Shown here piece after piece: positions 36,935-45,642 of a stretch of DNA of 64,000 bases. Numbering within the stretch: position 1 is the stretch's first letter; each line of letters begins with the position of its first letter. The position numbers and the translations under genes were made by a program. Under the pieces are notes generated by a model. It did no database searches. It saw only the letters and a list, made by a program, of their open reading frames with translations, and was not told where the DNA came from. The stretch comes from Flexivirga alba (lineage in GTDB: Bacteria > Actinomycetota > Actinomycetes > Actinomycetales > Dermatophilaceae): contig NZ_JBHSWH010000001.1 in the NCBI RefSeq assembly GCF_042661025.1, positions 4,526,001 to 4,590,000 of the forward strand, in the 5' to 3' direction.

Positions 36935-37022
36935 GATTGACCGGCATACCTCCGTATTGACCGGCATATGAAAATGGGCCGGTTCGGCATGCCCGTCAGT
37001 GCGTCGGTATGCCGGTCAATCG
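36935..37022. repeat. R-element, left copy, upstream of the DUF559 gene
   Basis: Direct units GATTGACCGGCATACC (36935-36950) and TATTGACCGGCATATG (36955-36970) precede two inverted units at about 36985-37002 and 37006-37022, the last a perfect inverse of the first. The unit spacing is 20 bases. The whole forms a large imperfect palindrome that ends four bases before a DnaA-box sequence. The GTG of the uninterrupted DUF559 frame lies inside it. Confidence 0.85.
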
Positions 37023-38165
37023 CGGCTGTGGATAACTCTCGAGGCCCGAGCCGCCGATCCGGCAGGCTTCCGAGATGACCGTCGTACCGTCAGCAATGCC
37101 GAACCCCTCCCAGACAACTCCGACGACGTCGCAGCGGCCCGCCTCGAGCACGTCGAGCTCTGCGCAGCGAACGTCCAACGGCTGCGTGGGCAACTGGTCT
37201 CCGCCCCGATCGGACGACTCCGACTGATCGACGCATCCGACGATGCCGACCTGCCCTGGAATCGGCTGCGACAGGGGTCTTTTGTGACCTGCGATCCCAG
37301 CGCACTGGAGCACGAGGAGCGGCTCATCCTGACGGCTCTTGCCATGGAGGCAGTCGCCCAGGAACCGCGCATCTACGCTCACGACACCGCGAGGGCGGTC
37401 TGGCGACTGGCGGCGATCGGTCAGCAGAACGAGCTCGTCGAGTTCGCAAGGCCGCCCCGCGGCACCGGCCGGTCGCCACAGGCCAGGCGACGACGGACCG
37501 CGTTCGCGCCGAAAGTAGTGGACATCGGTGGGCTGCGGGTGACCGACCTGGACCGCACGGTCATTGATCGGGCCCGTTATGCAAGCCTCGAGTCTGCGAT
37601 CGCGATGTGTGACGAGGCACTTCGACTCACCCTGCTCGAGCAGCCCGAGGTGCTCGCCCAGGTGCGCGAGCTACCACGACGTGCACGCGGTTGCCGAATG
37701 GCGGAGCTGACGCTCCTGCTCGCCGATGCCCGCTCCGAGTCGCCGTTGGAGTCGCTGAGCCGGGTCCGGATGTTCCAGCTCGGGTTGCCGATGCCGGAGT
37801 TGCAGGTCAAGTTCTACGACGCCTCGGGTTTCATCGGGCGGGTCGACTTCTTTTGGCCGGAGCTCGGCATCATCGGCGAGGCCGACGGCCGTCTGAAGTT
37901 CCGCGTCGCTGACGGACTCAGAGGTGACGAGGCAGAAGAGGCCGTATGGCGAGCCAAGCGTCGCGACGACCGCCTGCTCCGACACCCAGACGTCCGGAAG
38001 GTCGGCCACTGGGACTGGGGCGAGGCGCTGAACGCGTATCAGTTCGTGCAGGTGATGGCAGACCTTGGGGTTCGCCCGGTGCCGGACGGCGGGTGGCCGA
38101 TCCCCGAGGGACCGCTGCCTCGCAAGTCCCGACACCTCTCCGTGATTGAGCGGCATACCAGGTGA
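36999..38165 (+). CDS. DUF559/AbiEi-like protein with Vsr-type nuclease fold, R-element-bracketed
   Basis: The uninterrupted frame starts at a GTG inside the left repeat and gives 388 residues. Residues 85-240 resemble the AbiEi-type region (WNRLRQGSFVT, VVDIGGLRVTDLDRTVID). Residues 245-340 form a DUF559 endonuclease-like domain with E251 in SPLESLSR, D283 in VDFFWPE and E294/D296 in GEADGR. The histidine usual after that motif is absent. A better start may be the ATG at 37075 (MTVVPSAMPNP), 39 bases after the DnaA box, joined by adding one C to the run at 37104-37107; the other DUF559 gene also begins MTV. Its last codons and stop lie in the right repeat. No partner gene is adjacent. Confidence 0.75.
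   Translation: MRRYAGQSRLWITLEARAADPAGFRDDRRTVSNAEPLPDNSDDVAAARLEHVELCAANVQRLRGQLVSAPIGRLRLIDASDDADLPWNRLRQGSFVTCDPSALEHEERLILTALAMEAVAQEPRIYAHDTARAVWRLAAIGQQNELVEFARPPRGTGRSPQARRRRTAFAPKVVDIGGLRVTDLDRTVIDRARYASLESAIAMCDEALRLTLLEQPEVLAQVRELPRRARGCRMAELTLLLADARSESPLESLSRVRMFQLGLPMPELQVKFYDASGFIGRVDFFWPELGIIGEADGRLKFRVADGLRGDEAEEAVWRAKRRDDRLLRHPDVRKVGHWDWGEALNAYQFVQVMADLGVRPVPDGGWPIPEGPLPRKSRHLSVIERHTR
37027..37035 (+). promoter_or_regulatory. Perfect DnaA-box sequence TGTGGATAA
   Basis: TGTGGATAA is the exact complement of the DnaA box TTATCCACA. It lies between the left R-element and the likely ATG of the DUF559 gene. The same nine bases occur at 45622-45630 in front of the second DUF559 gene. 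An alternative reading is part of a promoter -10 region. Confidence 0.6.
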
Positions 38166-38230
38166 TCGACCGGCATACGGAAATCGACCATTTCGGCATG
38201 CCGGTCAATGCGGAGGTATGCCGGTCAATC
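38144..38230. repeat. R-element, right copy, overlapping the DUF559 stop
   Basis: Direct units GATTGAGCGGCATACC (38144-38159) and GATCGACCGGCATACG (38164-38179) are followed by inverted units at 38195-38210 and 38215-38230; the last is a perfect inverse of GATTGACCGGCATACC. The element encodes the C-terminal VIERHTR of the DUF559 protein and its TGA. Confidence 0.85.
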
Positions 38231-38288
38231 AGAAGTGGTGGGGTCGGTCGGGCGTGTAAAAGGGGATTGCGCGCGCTGCGTGCTGGCG

Positions 38289-39338
38289 TCAGGAGAGGGC
38301 GCGGTTGAGCTCGGCGACGAGCGCCGGGCCGCGGTAGATGAAGCCGCTGTAGATCTGCACGAGGGACGCGCCGGCATCGATCAGCGCACGACCGTCGTCG
38401 GCGTTCATCACTCCCCCGACCCCGATGACGGGTAGCGACGAACGCGACGCGATCCGCTGCACGACATACCGGGCACGGCGGGTCAGTGGGGCACCGCTGA
38501 GTCCGCCCGCTTCGTCCGCGAGCGGCAAGTCGGCTTCGGCCAGGCCGTCCCGCGAGAGCGTGGTGTTGGTCGCGATCACGCCGCTGGCGTCGGCGCGTAG
38601 GGCGACCTCGAGCACGTCGTCGATCGCGCTGTCGGTCAGGTCCGGGGCGATCTTGACGAAGATCGGGGTGCGCGATCGTTTGGCGGTCGCCGTCACGAGC
38701 TCCGCCAGCAGCTCGGCGAGTGGTTCCTTGTCCTGCAGCGACCGCAGTCCCGGCGTGTTCGGACTGGAGACGTTGATCGCGAAGTAGTCGGCGTGCTCCT
38801 CGAGTGCCGCGAGGCTGGTCAGGTAGTCGCCGATGGCGTCCTCGACCGGCGTGACCTTGGTCTTGCCGATGCTCACGCCAATGGGTATGCCGATCGGGCC
38901 CACCTCCGCGAGTCGGTCCGCAAGCGCCTGGGCACCGTTGTTGTTGAAGCCCATTCGATTGATGATCGCGTCACTGCCACGCAGCCGGAAGAGCCGCGGT
39001 TGCGGGTTGCCCGGCTGTGCCTGCGCGGTCACCGTGCCGAGCTCGACGTGACCGAATCCCAAGTGTTTCCAAACCTTTACGCCGACACCGTCCTTGTCGA
39101 CACCCGCGGCGAGGCCAACACGCCCAGGGAATCGCACGCCGGCCACCTCGATCGGCGACGAGGGTTGCGGCATACCCAGCGCCAATGCTCGTATGGCGGA
39201 AGGGTGCTCACCTACCTGCGCCATACGACGCAAGGTGAGGTGGTGGGCGGCTTCGGCGTCACCACCGCCGACACGGAAGAGCACGGGCCGGACAGCGTTG
39301 CGGTAGCCGGTGCGGAGCGCCCAGGTCGGCAGGCCCAT
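38289..39338 (-). CDS. pyrD: Dihydroorotate dehydrogenase (quinone), class 2
   Basis: The enzyme oxidises dihydroorotate to orotate with quinone as acceptor. The 349-residue protein has the class 2 N-terminal amphipathic helices (about 1-45) for membrane contact, the FMN/GFNNNG segment, the catalytic-serine loop NVSSPNTPGLR, ATNTTLSR, and VGGVMNADD with the C-terminal FMN phosphate site. The ATG follows the manC stop directly (TGAGATG). It stands apart from other pyrimidine biosynthesis genes. Confidence 0.95.
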   Translation of the reverse strand: MGLPTWALRTGYRNAVRPVLFRVGGGDAEAAHHLTLRRMAQVGEHPSAIRALALGMPQPSSPIEVAGVRFPGRVGLAAGVDKDGVGVKVWKHLGFGHVELGTVTAQAQPGNPQPRLFRLRGSDAIINRMGFNNNGAQALADRLAEVGPIGIPIGVSIGKTKVTPVEDAIGDYLTSLAALEEHADYFAINVSSPNTPGLRSLQDKEPLAELLAELVTATAKRSRTPIFVKIAPDLTDSAIDDVLEVALRADASGVIATNTTLSRDGLAEADLPLADEAGGLSGAPLTRRARYVVQRIASRSSLPVIGVGGVMNADDGRALIDAGASLVQIYSGFIYRGPALVAELNRALS

Positions 39339-39339
39339 C

Positions 39340-40440
39340 TCAGACGAGTTCGCCGCGGCCGCCGGACTTCAGCCGCTGCACGACGCTCTTGACGTCCTGC
39401 GCCCGCTCCCGGGTGGTGACGAGGAGGGCATCGGGGGTGTCGACAACGATGATGTCCTTGACGCCGAGAGTGACGACCACCCGGCCGGAGCGCGGCGCGA
39501 TGACGCCCGTGGTGTCCTCGGCCACGACATCGTCCACATTGCCGAGAACCTTGACACCGTCGAGGGATTCGCTGAGCAGCGACCCGAGCGAGTCGAAGTC
39601 ACCGACGTCGTCCCAGTCGAAATGCCCTGGTATCACTGCGACTCGTCCATCGGCCGCAGCCGGCTCGGCGAGTGCCTTGTCGATCGCGATCTCGGTCAGT
39701 CGCGGCCACAGCTCCGTCAATCGCAACGGGTTGTCGGCGATGGAGCGCAGGTCGCTGGCCAGTCCGGGCTGGTAGTGGTCGAGCATGTCGAGCAGCATGC
39801 TCGCCCTGAAGACGAACATGCCTGCGTTCCAACGGTATTCGCCGCTGGCGAGATAGGAGCGGGCGGTCTCGACATCCGGCTTCTCGACGAAGGAGTCGAC
39901 CCCGTGCGCACTCGGCGCGCCTTCGACGTCGAGCGGCTTGCCGAGCTTGATATAGCCGAATCCCGTTGCCGGACCTTTTGGTTCGATGCCGATCGTCACC
40001 AGCCGGCCGGTCCGGGCAACCGCGATGGCCTCACGCACGCTGACGCGAAAGGACTCCACATCACGGATGACGTGGTCGGCGGCGAAGGACCCGATGATCG
40101 CGTCGGGATCTCGCTGCTCAAGGATCGCCGCGGCCAGACCGATGGCCGGCATCGACTCCCGCGGCGACGGCTCGACCAGCAGTGAGTCGATGCCCAGATC
40201 GGGCAGCTGCTGGCGAACCTCGGGGGCGTGCCGCAGACCGGTCGCGATCAGCAGCCGATCCTCCGACAGCGGCGCCAGTCGGTCGACCGTGCCTTGCAAC
40301 AGCGACCATCCCGAACCGGTGAGATCGTGCAGGAACTTCGGTGAGCCCGAACGCGAGAGCGGCCACAGCCGAGTGCCCGAACCGCCCGCGGGGATAACGG
40401 TCCAGAAGCCCTTGATGGGTCCGGTCTGCTCGGTCGACAT
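39340..40440 (-). CDS. manC: Mannose-1-phosphate guanylyltransferase
   Basis: The enzyme makes GDP-mannose from mannose-1-phosphate and GTP. The 366-residue protein has the nucleotidyltransferase signature GGSGTRLWPLSR at about 17-28, the SFAADHVI aspartate region, the FVEKPD motif and the YRWNAGMF segment; there is no fused isomerase domain. The ATG of MSTEQTG is chosen. It is divergent from a GDP-mannose-type glycosyltransferase, which suggests a shared pathway, and is coupled to pyrD downstream. Confidence 0.93.
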   Translation of the reverse strand: MSTEQTGPIKGFWTVIPAGGSGTRLWPLSRSGSPKFLHDLTGSGWSLLQGTVDRLAPLSEDRLLIATGLRHAPEVRQQLPDLGIDSLLVEPSPRESMPAIGLAAAILEQRDPDAIIGSFAADHVIRDVESFRVSVREAIAVARTGRLVTIGIEPKGPATGFGYIKLGKPLDVEGAPSAHGVDSFVEKPDVETARSYLASGEYRWNAGMFVFRASMLLDMLDHYQPGLASDLRSIADNPLRLTELWPRLTEIAIDKALAEPAAADGRVAVIPGHFDWDDVGDFDSLGSLLSESLDGVKVLGNVDDVVAEDTTGVIAPRSGRVVVTLGVKDIIVVDTPDALLVTTRERAQDVKSVVQRLKSGGRGELV

Positions 40441-40536
40441 GAGCAACAAGCTAGTGCACGCTCTTCACCGGTCCCTCACGGGATCGGGCCCTCGTCATTC
40501 ACCTGCTGGACACCTTCGGCGCGCAATCTGTGCAAC

Positions 40537-41628
40537 GTGCGAATAGCAATCGTCACCGATTCCTTCATTCCGACGTTCACCGGAGTGACGACCAGCGTGT
40601 GCCAGGTGCTCGACAGGCTCGCCGCGACCGGCCACCAGGCAATCGTGTTGTGCCCCGGTCCCGCCCCTTCGTCATACCGCGGCTTTCCGGTGCGGACGGT
40701 GCGCGGCGTCGGCGGCCTGCGGCTACGCGGGCGGACCGCCGAGCTGGAGCGTCAGCTGACCGAATTCGCGCCCGACGTCGTGCACGTCGCCTCCCTGCTC
40801 GGCCTCGGCACCCGCGGCCTGACCGCCGCCGACCACCTGGGCATCCCGAGTGTCGCGGTCTTCCAGACCGACCTGCCCGGCCGGCTGGCCCACCCTTCCT
40901 CCAAGTCGCTGCACCGCGCCCTGTCGGTCGCAGGTATGACGCTGGCGCCGAGCACGGCCGCAATGCAGCTGCTCGCTGACAGCGACGTCCCCCGGATCGG
41001 CCGCTGGGCCCGCGGCGTCGACACGGCGGTCTTCCACCCGGACCGCCGCGCGGGTGAACTCACGCGCGAGCTGCGCAAATGCCTGGCACCGAACGGCGAG
41101 ACGATCGTCGGGTATGTCGGCCGACTCGCGCCGGAGAAGGAATTGCACCGGCTGGCCGAGCTCGCCGACCTGCCGGGCGTCTCACTGGCGATCGTCGGCG
41201 GCGGACGCGAGCGAGACCGACTGGAGCAGCTGATCCCCCGGGCGTCGTTCCTTGGCCACCGCCAGGGGATGGAGCTGGCCGGGACCTACGCGGCTTTCGA
41301 CCTCTTCGTCCACCCCGGCCGCCACGCCACCTTCGGCCAGACCGTGCAGGAGGCGATGGCCTCGAGCCTGCCGGTGGTCGCTCCGGCAGCCGGCGGGCCG
41401 CTGGACATCGTCCGGCCGGGTGTCACCGGCCTCCTGTTCGACCCGGACCGCTGTGGTGTGCTGCGCGAGACCGTTGGCGGGCTGGTCGCCGACCCGGCCA
41501 TGCGGGAGCGGATGGGTCATCGCGCCCGGACCAACATCGAGCACCGCAACTGGCCGGCCGCCGTTGACGAGCTGGTCGGCATCTACCGGCAGGTCAGCGC
41601 TCCGTCATACCTGCGCCGAGTCGCCTGA
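40537..41628 (+). CDS. GT4 glycosyltransferase, probable GDP-mannose-dependent alpha-mannosyltransferase
   Basis: The GTG start gives 363 residues with the GT-B fold: N-terminal VTDSFIPTFTGVTTSV acceptor domain and the C-terminal donor domain with VGYVGRLAPEKEL and AAGGPLDIV. The sequence resembles MgtA/PimB-type mannosyltransferases that build lipomannan-like glycolipids. In the EX7E motif the first position is alanine (HATFGQTVQE), where glutamate is usual; the second glutamate is kept. Divergence from manC supports a mannose donor. It is probably a peripheral membrane enzyme, as no signal or membrane helix is seen. Confidence 0.85.
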   Translation: MRIAIVTDSFIPTFTGVTTSVCQVLDRLAATGHQAIVLCPGPAPSSYRGFPVRTVRGVGGLRLRGRTAELERQLTEFAPDVVHVASLLGLGTRGLTAADHLGIPSVAVFQTDLPGRLAHPSSKSLHRALSVAGMTLAPSTAAMQLLADSDVPRIGRWARGVDTAVFHPDRRAGELTRELRKCLAPNGETIVGYVGRLAPEKELHRLAELADLPGVSLAIVGGGRERDRLEQLIPRASFLGHRQGMELAGTYAAFDLFVHPGRHATFGQTVQEAMASSLPVVAPAAGGPLDIVRPGVTGLLFDPDRCGVLRETVGGLVADPAMRERMGHRARTNIEHRNWPAAVDELVGIYRQVSAPSYLRRVA

Positions 41629-41677
41629 CCGACGCGCGCCTACGCCGCTGTATGGCGCAATGGGCCATCATGACCCG

Positions 41678-42379
41678 GTGAGCGAGCAGCCGGACGGTTC
41701 CAAATATGCACGGATCAGTGCTGCCCTGCGGGTGCAGGTCGAGCAGCTGGAGCCGGGCGCGGCGCTGCCGTCGGAGCGCGAGCTGGCGCAGCAGTGGGCA
41801 GTCGCGCGTATGACGATCCGCCGGGCGCTCGCCGAACTCGTCAACGCCGGCCTGGTCCGCACCGTGCACGGATCGGGTTCCGTCCGAGCACCGCAACCGG
41901 TGTCGCTGCGGGTCCAACTCGGTTCCTTCGCCGCCGCGTTGCGTGCGCATCACCTGCACCCGGAAACTGAGATCTTGGATGCGGGCACCGACCCCGAACC
42001 TCCCACTGCCGTACGCGATTTCCTCGGTCCGGGCAACGGCGCGATCTGCGTACGTCGGCTCCGCCGCGGTGACGGTGTGCCGCTGGCTCTGGAGCGCACC
42101 TGGCTGCGCGCGGACCTGCTCACGCTCGAGGAGGCGCGCCACCTCACCGGCAGTCTCTACGACCATCTGGCCCGTGACGGGCGGCAACCGGACGGCGGCG
42201 AGGAATCGGTGCGAGCGGACCTGCCCGATGCCGAGGAGGCCCGCGCGCTGCAGCTTCCGGCGACCAGGCCGGTCTTCCGGCTCACCCGTCGCGCACGTCT
42301 GGCCGCCCAGCCGGTGGAGTATGCCGAGGCGGTCCTGCCGGCCGACCGGTGCGAGCTGTGGTTCCCGCTCGCTCCATGA
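41678..42379 (+). CDS. GntR-family regulator with UTRA domain (DasR-like)
   Basis: The GTG start gives 233 residues (an ATG six codons earlier is also possible). The winged helix-turn-helix spans about 10-75 with LPSERELAQQWAVARMTIRRAL, cited as PSERELAQQWAVARMTI, and GSGSVRAP at the wing. The UTRA effector domain follows (ICVRRLRRGDGVPLALERTWL, cited as RRGDGVPLALERTWL). UTRA regulators such as DasR and NagR respond to amino-sugar phosphates. A dre-like palindrome 60 bases downstream of the stop, before a GH84 gene, makes amino-sugar control likely. Confidence 0.88.
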   Translation: MSEQPDGSKYARISAALRVQVEQLEPGAALPSERELAQQWAVARMTIRRALAELVNAGLVRTVHGSGSVRAPQPVSLRVQLGSFAAALRAHHLHPETEILDAGTDPEPPTAVRDFLGPGNGAICVRRLRRGDGVPLALERTWLRADLLTLEEARHLTGSLYDHLARDGRQPDGGEESVRADLPDAEEARALQLPATRPVFRLTRRARLAAQPVEYAEAVLPADRCELWFPLAP

Positions 42380-42440
42380 ACAGGCGGCGCGCAGGCCACC
42401 ATCGGGCGGCGAAGTTCGCTAGCGTCAGTGGAGTCAAATT

Positions 42441-42450
42441 GGTCTAGACC
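42441..42450. promoter_or_regulatory. dre-like GntR/DasR operator upstream of the GH84 gene
   Basis: The palindrome GGTCTAGACC, in the context TTGGTCTAGACCT, matches the core of the DasR-responsive element TGGTCTAGACCA. It lies 35 bases before the GH84 start codon and just after the GntR gene, so GntR protein bound here would block transcription of the hydrolase. Confidence 0.8.
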
Positions 42451-42485
42451 TCTCCCCTGGACCTGCCTGAGGAAGGAACTTCACG

Positions 42486-45262
42486 GTGACCACACTCACG
42501 CCCCGCAACACCCGTCAACTCGTCAAGCGTCATACCTCCGCCCGCAGTGCGACGGTGCTCGGCACCGTCGTCGCTATCGCCTTCGGGCTCACCGGTGCGA
42601 GCGTCGCGCCGGCTCGTGCGAGCGGCGAAACTGGTTCAACGACAACCACTTCCACCCTGCCCACGGTCTTTCCAGCGCCACAGGAGATGCACGCGTCGGG
42701 CGACCAGGTGCCGCTCAGCGGCAAGGTCCTCATCGTGACCGGCGACAACCCGGACGCATCGACCGTCGCACTCGTCAGCCGCATCGTCACGGCGGCCGGC
42801 GGCAATCCGGTCGTCAGCAGGACGGCCACCGGCGGCGGGAAGCGGATCTATCTCGGCACCGTCGCGAACAACCCCGCCATCGACGATGCCGTCGACGGCC
42901 TCGGCGCCAAGAACGCCACCGGGCTGAAGGCCGACGGCTACGTCCTGGCCAGCGGCCGGTATGACGGCTACCCGACCGTCGCGCTCAACGGTGTCGACCA
43001 GCGCGGGACCTATTACGCAGCGCAGACACTGCGGCAACTGATCACCCACAAGGTGGTGCCCGGCGTCAGCATCCGCGACTGGCCGCTGATGTCGATCCGC
43101 GGTGCGATCGAGGGGTTCTACGGCATCCCGTGGTCTCATCAGGCCCGCCTCGACCAGATGGCGTTCTACGGCGAGCACAAGATGAACACCTACATCTACA
43201 CGCCGAAGGACGACCAACTGCTGCGCGCGAAATGGCGCACGCCATACAGCGGTGCGGCCCTGGACCGGATGAAGGAGCTGGTCAAGACGGCGAACGACAT
43301 TCACGTCGACTTCACCTTCGCGCTGTCGCCGGGCAACGACATCTGCTACTCCTCCGATGCCGATCTGAAGGCGACCGAGGCGAAGTTCGACCAGTTGCGC
43401 AGTCTCGGGGTGCGTTCGTTCTACATCGCCCTGGACGACATCCCGCTGTCGTTCCATTGTGCGGCGGACAAGGCGAAGTATCCCGACAACGGCGATTGGC
43501 ACTGGCTGGCCGATGCGCAGGCTGACTACCTCAATCGGATCAACCAGGACTACATCAAGCCCAACGGGCTGGCGCCGTTGCAGACCGTTCCGACCAATTA
43601 CAACGGCTCCGGTCCGGATCCCTACAAGGCCGAGTTCGGCACGCGGCTGGACGACGACGTGCTGGTCCAGTGGACCGGAGAGGGCGTCTTCTCCGACACG
43701 ATCACCGCTGCATCGGTGCAGCGCGCGAGTACGTCATACAACACCGACCACCTCTACATCTGGGACAACTTCCCGGTGAACGACGGCAAGCGCGGGCGGC
43801 TGTTCCTGAACCCGCTGACCGGGCGGGCGCCCGACCTCTACAAGTACATCGATGGGATCACGTCCAACCCGATGATCGAGCCCTACGCCTCGATGCCGGC
43901 GCTGGCGAATTACGGCGACTACACCTGGAACGGCCCGAAGTATGACGCCAACGCCTCGATGTCCGCGGTGCTGGACGAGCTGGCCGGCCCCGACCAGGGG
44001 ACCCGGACCGCGCTGCGCACTTTCGCCGATCTCAACCAGGAGTGGCCCTACCGGGCGAGCACCCAGAAGGCGCCCGCGCTGAGCAAGGACATCGCGGCGT
44101 TCTGGCAGGCGCGGTCGGGCGGGAGTTCGGGGGCAACCCCGGCGCTCGACCAGCGGCTGGCCGCGATCGTCGCGCTCCCCCGCACCCTGGCCGGTATGGC
44201 GCAACCCGGCTTCGCCCGTGATGCCGCGCCGTGGGTCAATGCGGCCGCGAAGTGGGCGACCGCGCTGCAGCACGAGATCGCGATGCTGACCGCTCTCGAC
44301 GCCGGAGACGGGTCGACGGCGACGCGCGAATACTTCGCCGCTCAGGACGCGGTCGCCGATGCCAAGAAGCCGACCGTCCCGGACCAGGGGTCCAATGGCG
44401 AACCCGAGCCGAACCAGATAGTGCCGTCCGTGGGCGACGGCGCGTTCGAGGCGTTCACGACGAAGGCGAACAACGAGTTCATCAGTTGGCTCGGTGCGAA
44501 ACCCATTGACACCAAGGGGTATTCGAGCACTCCGAGCAGCTCGATGGGCACCTACTCCTCGTATGGCGTCAGCAAGATGACCGACAACGACCCGTCGAGC
44601 TACTACTGGTCGAACGCAGCGCCGTCGGTCGGCAGCAACGTCCAGGTCGACCTCGGCGCGACGCAGCAGGTCGGCAGTGTGGTGGTCCGGCAGTCCGACA
44701 GCGACAGCCAGACCGGCGACATGATCTATCACGCGGCACTCGACTACTCGACTGACGGGGAACACTGGACGACGGCCGCGGAGTTCGACACCAAACCGGT
44801 GGTTCGCTACACCTTCGACACCCCCGTCCAAGCGCGCTACGTCCGGCTTCGTGCGACGGCGCTCAACCCGGGTGGCAAGTGGGTCAAGATCCGCGACTTC
44901 GCGGTGTCCGCGACGTCACCGGTCTCGTCGAACCTGCCGGCTGCGAACGGCAGCGGCGCTGCCGACGCCTTCGACGCCGACCTGGGCACGGCATACCAAG
45001 CGGGATCTAAGCCGGTCGAGGGCTCGTTCCTCGCCCGCACGTATGCCGATCCCGTGTCGTTGCAGCAGGTTTCGGTCGTCGGCACCGGCGCCGGTGAGCT
45101 GCAAGTGCAACACGACGGCACGTGGACGACGATCGGTGCACTGGCGGGGGTTCGTCATACGCGACAGGTGACGTCGACCCGACCTGGCAGGTGACGGGAG
45201 TGCGGATGCTCTTCACCCCGGGCTCCGCTGCGCCGGTGATCAACGAGCTGGTCGCGCGGTAG
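42486..45262 (+). CDS. Secreted GH84 beta-N-acetylglucosaminidase with C-terminal carbohydrate-binding module, apparent -1 frameshift near the end
   Basis: The GTG follows GAAGGA at nine bases. The 925-residue product (after repair) has a signal peptide (about 1-46) and a GH20b-like N-domain (60-195). The GH84 barrel (200-490) carries RGAIEGFYGIPW and the catalytic Asp pair D317/D318 in YIALDDIP. A helical region and an F5/8-type or CBM32 module (about 690-820) follow. The frame shifts at the G run 45146-45150; adding one G gives a continuous tail to the TAG at 45260. Members remove GlcNAc from glycoproteins or hyaluronan-like polymers. Control by the upstream GntR protein is likely. Confidence 0.9.
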
Positions 45263-45305
45263 TTCGTCATACGGGAGTTCGTCATACAGGAGAAGAGCCG
45301 GTCAT

Positions 45306-45590
45306 AGCTCTCCCCAGTGTCAGCTCGTGAACGGTCCGGCCCGAAATTCCGATCACAGCCCTCCCCAGTGTCAGCTAGTGAACGGTCGCAGGTCCGAACA
45401 CCGGTCACGGCTCGACACTGGGGAGACTCGTGCACACCAACACGCGCGAGACCGGTCATAACTCTCCCCAGTGTCAGCTCGCGCACCGTCCGAACCCGAA
45501 ATTCCGATCACAGCCCTCCCCAGTGTCAGCTAGTGAACGGTCGCAGGTCCGAACACCGGTCACGGCTCGACACTGGGGAGACTCATGCAT
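45306..45590. repeat. B-repeat array, left, upstream of the second DUF559 gene
   Basis: Four direct units (CTCCCCAGTGTCAGCTCGTG and close variants, at about 45309, 45361, 45463 and 45515) and two with the 12-base core reversed (GACACTGGGGAG, at about 45414 and 45569) fill the gap. Stretches 45340-45429 and 45495-45584 are 90 bases identical, 155 bases apart. The CTCGTG(A/C)AC sequence after the core keeps one orientation even when the core is reversed, apart from single-base variants. No gene is credible in 45263-45642. Confidence 0.85.
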
Positions 45591-45621
45591 GCCCGAAAAT
45601 GTCGCGCGTCGGGTCTGCGAC

Positions 45622-45630
45622 TGTGGATAA
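45622..45630 (+). promoter_or_regulatory. Perfect DnaA-box sequence TGTGGATAA, second copy
   Basis: It is identical to the site at 37027-37035 and is extended as ACTGTGGATAACTT. It ends 12 bases before the ATG of the second DUF559 gene. The TAACTT overlapping its 3' end could alternatively be a -10 hexamer for a leaderless or short-leader transcript. Confidence 0.6.
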
Positions 45631-45642
45631 CTTCTGCGCCGT

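Noticed and set aside
36935..38230. R-element-bracketed DUF559 gene as a classical IS element
   Set aside because: The protein has no transposase motif (DDE, Y1/Y2 HUH or serine recombinase), the ends are four-unit palindromes and not simple terminal inverted repeats, and no target-site duplication is clear.
37027..45630. DnaA boxes as part of a replication origin
   Set aside because: Only a single box is present at each site, with no dnaA/dnaN neighbours, no AT-rich unwinding region and no cluster of boxes.
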